Assembly: GCA_020310875.1 (NCBI GenBank)
Contig: CM035407.1
Span: 75,409,888-75,473,887 of the forward strand
Length of the DNA stretch: 64,000 bases
Direction of reading: 5' to 3'
Source: Ceratopteris richardii
Lineage: Eukaryota; Streptophyta; Polypodiopsida; Polypodiales; Pteridaceae
Position 1 is the stretch's first letter, and every line of letters starts with the position of its first letter. Position numbers and translations under genes: made by a program. This document shows, piece by piece, positions 59,701 to 64,000 of the stretch. The notes beneath the pieces are model-generated. The model was not told the origin of the DNA. It saw only the letters and a program-made list of their open reading frames with translations, and did no database searches.

Positions 59701-60788
59701 ATGCTTTTTTGAATAGTTATATTTCAGATGATGTGTTCATGGAGCAACCTCAAGGGTTCAGAGATAAAAGGTATCCAGATCATGTGTGCAAGCTCAAGAG
59801 AGCTTTGTATGGCTTGAAGCAGGCCCCAAGGGCATGGAATTATAGACTTGTAAAGTTCTTGAAAGAACTTGGATTTCAGGTGTCTAAAGCAGATAGTAGT
59901 TTGCTTGTCAAAGCAAGTGATAATGGTTTCATATACATGTGCATATAAGTTGATGATATAATCCTTAGAGGTACAGATGAGGAAGGAATACAAAGACTAA
60001 AGAAGCAAATGGAAAAGGAGTTCAAAATAAGTGACTTGGGAGACTTGTCATACTTCTTGGGCATGGAGATTTTATACACTCAACATGGAGTGTATGTGAC
60101 TCAAGAAAGGTATTTGAGAAACTTGTTAATCAAGTTTAAAATGGATGATTGCAGGGTAGCACCTACACCAATGGAGGTGAATCACAAATTGAGTAAATTT
60201 GGAGGTGAAGAATTCAAGGACCTGAGACAATATCAGAGTTTGGTTGGTAGTCTTATCTATGCTACTTTAACTAGACCTGATTTATCATATGCAGTAGGGG
60301 TTTTGTCTCAATTCATGCATTGTCCTAGGAAAGAGCATTGGATTGCAGGTCAAAGAGTGTTGAGGTACATTAAGGGTACACTCAAAGAAGGTTTGTATTA
60401 TGGGTTCACATCAGATACAAACATCAAGATCTATAGTGATGCAGATTGGGCAGGTAATCCAGATGATAGAAGATCAACCTATGGATACATGTGTTATGTA
60501 GGAGATAAGTTAATCTCCTGGTGCTCAAAGAAGCAACATACAGTTGCTTTGTCATCTACAGAAGCAGAGTACAAAGGCATGGTTGAAGGTGCAAAAGAAG
60601 TGATATGGCTTAAGACTCTAATGAAGAGTTTTGACATTATACAGCGCATGCCTATCATTTATGGTGATAATATGAGTTCATTATATCTAGCTGCTAATCC
60701 TGTTTTTCATGCCAGGACTAAACACATTGAGATACAGTATCACTTTCTAAGAGAGAAGGTGATGGATAATCCATTCTCTCTACTTTGA
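56742..60788 (+). pseudogene. Copia A2 gag-pol polyprotein, nearly open, C-terminus truncated
   Basis: The start ATG at 56742 (MGDSLQIEKLDREN) matches A1 gag. In-frame stops: 56796 (Ser of AWSMRME), 57045 (Lys of EHFKNTT) and 59946 (Tyr of the catalytic YVDD). Between them an open frame of 938 codons runs 57132-59948. It contains the zinc knuckle CWICGKTNHLANDC, protease YIDSGCSNHLSGN, finger HKRLGHFNERG and CEACQLGKAH, integrase TDVWGPSKD, RSDGGGEYFSNEF and GVAERSN, and the RT blocks [23 protein letters not shown] and LYGLKQAPRAW. RNase H (SDADWAGNPDDRRSTYGY; STEAEYKGM) ends at REKVMD. The last codons up to 60788 come from CT-repeat DNA. A single-nucleotide history seems enough to explain each stop. 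Confidence 0.92.
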
Positions 60789-60935
60789 AGATCTCTAGCA
60801 TGGCACCATAGCTCTTGTGTTCTCTCTCTCTCTCTATCTCTCTCTCTCTCTTGGTCTCCCATAAATTAATTAGGCTTTTACCTCATGTTCAAGGTAGCAG
60901 AGAGCCATGCAAATAACTCTCTCTCTCCCTATCTA

Positions 60936-60966
<31 letters not shown>

Positions 60967-61246
60967 CCTTCTCCCTTGAACTCCATCATATGCCATAGTG
61001 CCTATGTTGTCTCTCTCTCTCTCTCTCTCTCTCTCCCCTCCTCTCTATCTCTCTCTCTCCCATCATGAATAAATTAGTCTAATCCTCATGTTCAAGGAAG
61101 TAGACACTCATGCATCTCTCTGTCTCTCTCTCGTTTCCATCTCTAGTATAGTGGCATAGCTCCTGTGTTGTCTCTCTCTTTCTCTCTCATAAATTAAATA
61201 GGTTTACCCTCATGTTCAAGGAAGTAGACACTCACCTCTCTCTCTC

Positions 61247-61407
<161 letters not shown>

Positions 61408-61801
61408 CTACATGACTAGATCTCTTTCAAGGTAGTGGGAGCATGACCGAATGGTGAAGCCCCGTGACCTCTCTCTCTCTTTCTCTAGCTTGAGCTTCTC
61501 TAATCTTTGATTGCTCTCTCTATATCATGTCATTAATTCTTTTTTTTGCATAATGTGCCATCAAACTCCCTCTCCATTGTTGATCTGCATCCATTGAGTC
61601 TACTATGAAGATGTCCAACATAGTGCCATAGCTCCTATGTTGTCTCTTTCTCTATATATCTCTCATAAATCAATTAGGCTAATCCTCATGTTCACGATAG
61701 TAGAGAGACATGCAAATAACTCTCCCTCTCTCATATATAAATTATTCTTATCCTCATGTTGAAGACAATAGACACTCATGCATCTCTCTCTCTCTCTTGT
61801 C

Positions 61802-61804
61802 TCC

Positions 61805-61893
<89 letters not shown>
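61802..61893 (+). repeat. (CT)n(AT)n microsatellite
   Basis: CT-rich to 61852, then about 20 AT units up to 61892. Confidence 0.9.
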
Positions 61894-61894
<1 letters not shown>

Positions 61895-62263
61895 ATCATA
61901 AATCAATAAGGGTAATCCTCGTGTTCAAGGAAGTAACACTCTTGCATATCTTTCTCTCTATCTTTGTCTCTCTATTCTCCATTTGTGAGAGTAGTAGGAT
62001 ATCAATTCCTCTAATGAACAAAGAGATAGAATAATAAAGAGATGGATAAATCTCTTTCTCACTCTCTCTATATGTTGCTTATGAACTTATGAAGTGGAGG
62101 GGAGAGGGTAGAGATATAGGAGAATTTCTCTCTCTCTCTCTCTCTCTCTCCCTCTCTACCTTACTCATAAAAAAGCATGAAAAATTAATAAATTAAATGA
62201 TTAGAAAGATTGCTTGAGAAAACATTAGAATTTCTCAATGAATTTAAACCTTATAGTTATAGG

Positions 62264-62665
62264 TGTTGGAGGAGATGGTGGATAGATTCCAGAAATGAAG
62301 TGGTGCTGCAAATCTCTGCTTTAAACCAACCAAGAACAAATTGAGGTGTGTAAAGTAGACCTCTTGAGCCTCCCAAAATCACAAATAATCACCTGAATTA
62401 TTTAAAGAGTGATCCTTTAATCAATGGATCAAAACACATAAGTAGGAGACTCAACTATAAGCTAAGAATTACTATTTTGGTCTCTACACATGCTCAGTAA
62501 AATGAACAGTGCTCTCAACCTGCTAGCAATAGATCAAATTCTTTTTGGGAGTATCTAACTAACTTATATAGCTACCAATCACAAGTTATTTCACTTAGAA
62601 TGATCAGTTGTACACTGAGAGTATTGCTTAGCAAGTTAGATGATCATCCTGACATTTTCAATACT
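62264..62665 (-). repeat. Diverged family-B-like LTR fragment
   Basis: It starts TGTTGGAGGAGATGG, to be compared with TGTTGGGAAAGATGG of B2. It shares in order AGTAGACCTCTTGAGCCTCCC, GCTCAGTA...ACAGTGC, TTTGGGAGTATCTAACTAACTTA and TTAGCAAGTTAGA with the first ~400 bp of the B LTRs. The remainder is missing, and gypsy RT sequence follows about 25 bp later. Confidence 0.6.
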
Positions 62666-62689
62666 TAGTCAATAAAGGACTAATATGGC

Positions 62690-63030
62690 CTAGATCTTCT
62701 CCTTTTGGAGCCCCGGTTCTTTTAGTTGAAAACAAAAACAAGACATATAAACTGTGCACTGATTATAGAGTAGTTAATAAAATTACCATTAAGAATAGGT
62801 ATCCTATCCCTAGGATAGATGACTTGCTAGATAAACTTCGTGGAGCGTGTGTCTTCAGTAAAATCGACCTCAAAGCTGGGTATCATCAGATAAGAATGAC
62901 ATCACATGACATTTATAAAACTGCTTTTAGAACTCAACACGGCCATTTTGAATTCATGGTAATGCCTTTTGGACTTACCAATGCACCCGCCACTTTTTCA
63001 CGCATGATGAATAATATTTTCCATAATATA
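62690..63030 (+). pseudogene. Gypsy reverse transcriptase fragment, open
   Basis: About 113 codons are uninterrupted: [80 protein letters not shown] and [20 protein letters not shown]. It stops just before the catalytic YLDD box, where an ATGCATATTACATACACAC repeat takes over. The beginning is also cut. It belongs to a fourth gypsy type in the window, better kept than the others. Confidence 0.85.
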
Positions 63031-63440
63031 CAAGATGCATATTACATACACACATGCATATTACATACACACATGCATATGCATACACACACATGCATAT
63101 GCATACACACACATGTATACATAGACACATGCATATATGTACATACATACATACATATTTGCATGTACACACACATACATATATACACACATGCATATTA
63201 CATACACACACATATAAATACACACTCACATATGTATACACAAACATATGTGCATACACACATGGATATGCATACATACATGCACACACATATGCATGTA
63301 CACACACACATACATACATACACACATGCATATTACATACACATGCACATATATATACAGACTCACATCTGTATACACATACATGCATACATGCACATAT
63401 ACATACACACACATCACATATACATACACACATATACATG
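63031..63440 (+). repeat. ATGCATAT/ACACAC microsatellite-minisatellite array
   Basis: Repeats of ATGCATATTACATACACAC and shortened forms (CATACACACACATGCATATG) fill 400 bp. Frames through both strands are open only because of the periodic composition. Confidence 0.9.
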
Positions 63441-63540
63441 TTTTAAGCTTAGGGTTTTAGGATTAGCGTTTTTGACTTTGACCCATATACACACATAATA
63501 CATACACACATGCACACATATACACATGCATACACACATC

Positions 63541-63661
63541 TCTTTCTCTCTCTCTCTCTCTCTCGCTACACACACATCTCTTTCTCTCTCTCTCTCTCTC
63601 TCTCTCCCTCTCTCTCTCTCTCCCTACACACACATCTCTTTCTCCCTCTCTAACTCTCTCT
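63541..63661 (+). repeat. CT-rich repeat with CTACACACACATC units
   Basis: CT runs interrupted twice by the block CTACACACACATCTCTTTCTC (63567 and 63625). Confidence 0.85.
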
Positions 63662-63844
63662 CGCATCTTGGTAAGTGATGCGCATATTCTTTGACTCTAT
63701 TTTTAATTTCTCTTTTCTTTTATTTTGCATGAGCTTTTTGGCATCGGTTCTTTGGAATTCGACAAGAGACAATGTCGATTAGGCTTTGGTGAATCAAAAG
63801 AATTACATCGATGTAAGTGATTGTTGTGTTCTTTATTATAAATA

Positions 63845-64000
<156 letters not shown>

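Larger units (their letters stand above)
55475..60768 (+). mobile_element. Copia family A, copy A2, plus strand, 3' end and 3' LTR missing
   Basis: It has a complete 5' LTR, primer-binding site and gag-pol in one frame with only three in-frame stops and no frameshift, so it is the best-kept coding region in the window. RNase H stops at REKVMD, where the sequence changes to CT-rich repeats. About 55 codons, the purine tract and the 3' LTR are lost. It shares LTR ends and protein sequence with A1. Confidence 0.93.

Noticed and set aside
62975..63498. Long His/Thr- or Cys/Val-rich frames on both strands
   Set aside because: They come from the CATACACA repeat array; only the first part up to ~63030 is real gypsy RT.

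Overview
The window is nuclear DNA of a land plant, about 64 kb, AT-rich and built almost entirely from LTR-retrotransposon debris in several age layers around one recognisable host gene. The evidence for a plant is the split clade-B type protein phosphatase 2C with a plant MAPK-docking motif, Ty1/copia elements primed by an initiator-Met tRNA-type site, chromodomain Ty3/gypsy elements, a CACTA transposon end and a LINE tail. The number of old retroelement layers and a gypsy remnant of the Tcn1-like type lean towards a gymnosperm, fern or other large-genome lineage rather than a compact angiosperm. This is an inference; nothing here fixes the species.

Layout. 1-3.4 kb: decayed chromodomain gypsy element (+). 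3.4-6.4 kb: decayed copia (+) abutting it. 6.4-11.7 kb: AT-rich DNA with no gene I can support. 11.7-15.1 kb: second, Tcn1-like gypsy (+) with its 3' LTR. 15.2-17.7 kb: small inverted LTR and an inverted gypsy RT remnant. 17.7-23.2 kb: copia family A copy A1 (-). 23.2-27.6 kb: a stray copy of the last PP2C exon, then the PP2C gene (five coding exons, predicted 426 aa) with a LINE tail inserted antisense in intron 1. 28.2-30.9 kb: relic of copia family C with a tandem duplication. 31.0-38.4 kb: complete copia B1 (-) bounded by TSD CCTTT, carrying half a CACTA transposon. 39.3-45.3 kb: complete copia B2 (-) bounded by TSD CTCTT, which interrupts an open frame of unknown nature. 46.1-49.7 kb: complete but internally deleted copia C (-) with TSD GAAAA. 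49.7-51.8 kb: chimeric gypsy/copia relic. 51.8-55.3 kb: no gene seen. 55.5-60.8 kb: copia A2 (+), with a nearly uninterrupted polyprotein but a lost 3' end. 60.8-64 kb: composite CT/TA/CA satellite and microsatellite tracts, with a B-like LTR fragment and a gypsy RT fragment embedded in them.

The PP2C is the only gene likely to serve the host. Its N-terminal basic/hydrophobic docking motif and complete metal-binding core suggest a nuclear or cytosolic Ser/Thr phosphatase acting on MAP kinases in stress signalling. Everything else is mobile DNA. All polyprotein regions carry stops, frameshifts or deletions, so no autonomous element is intact here. I found no rRNA, tRNA or CRISPR features.
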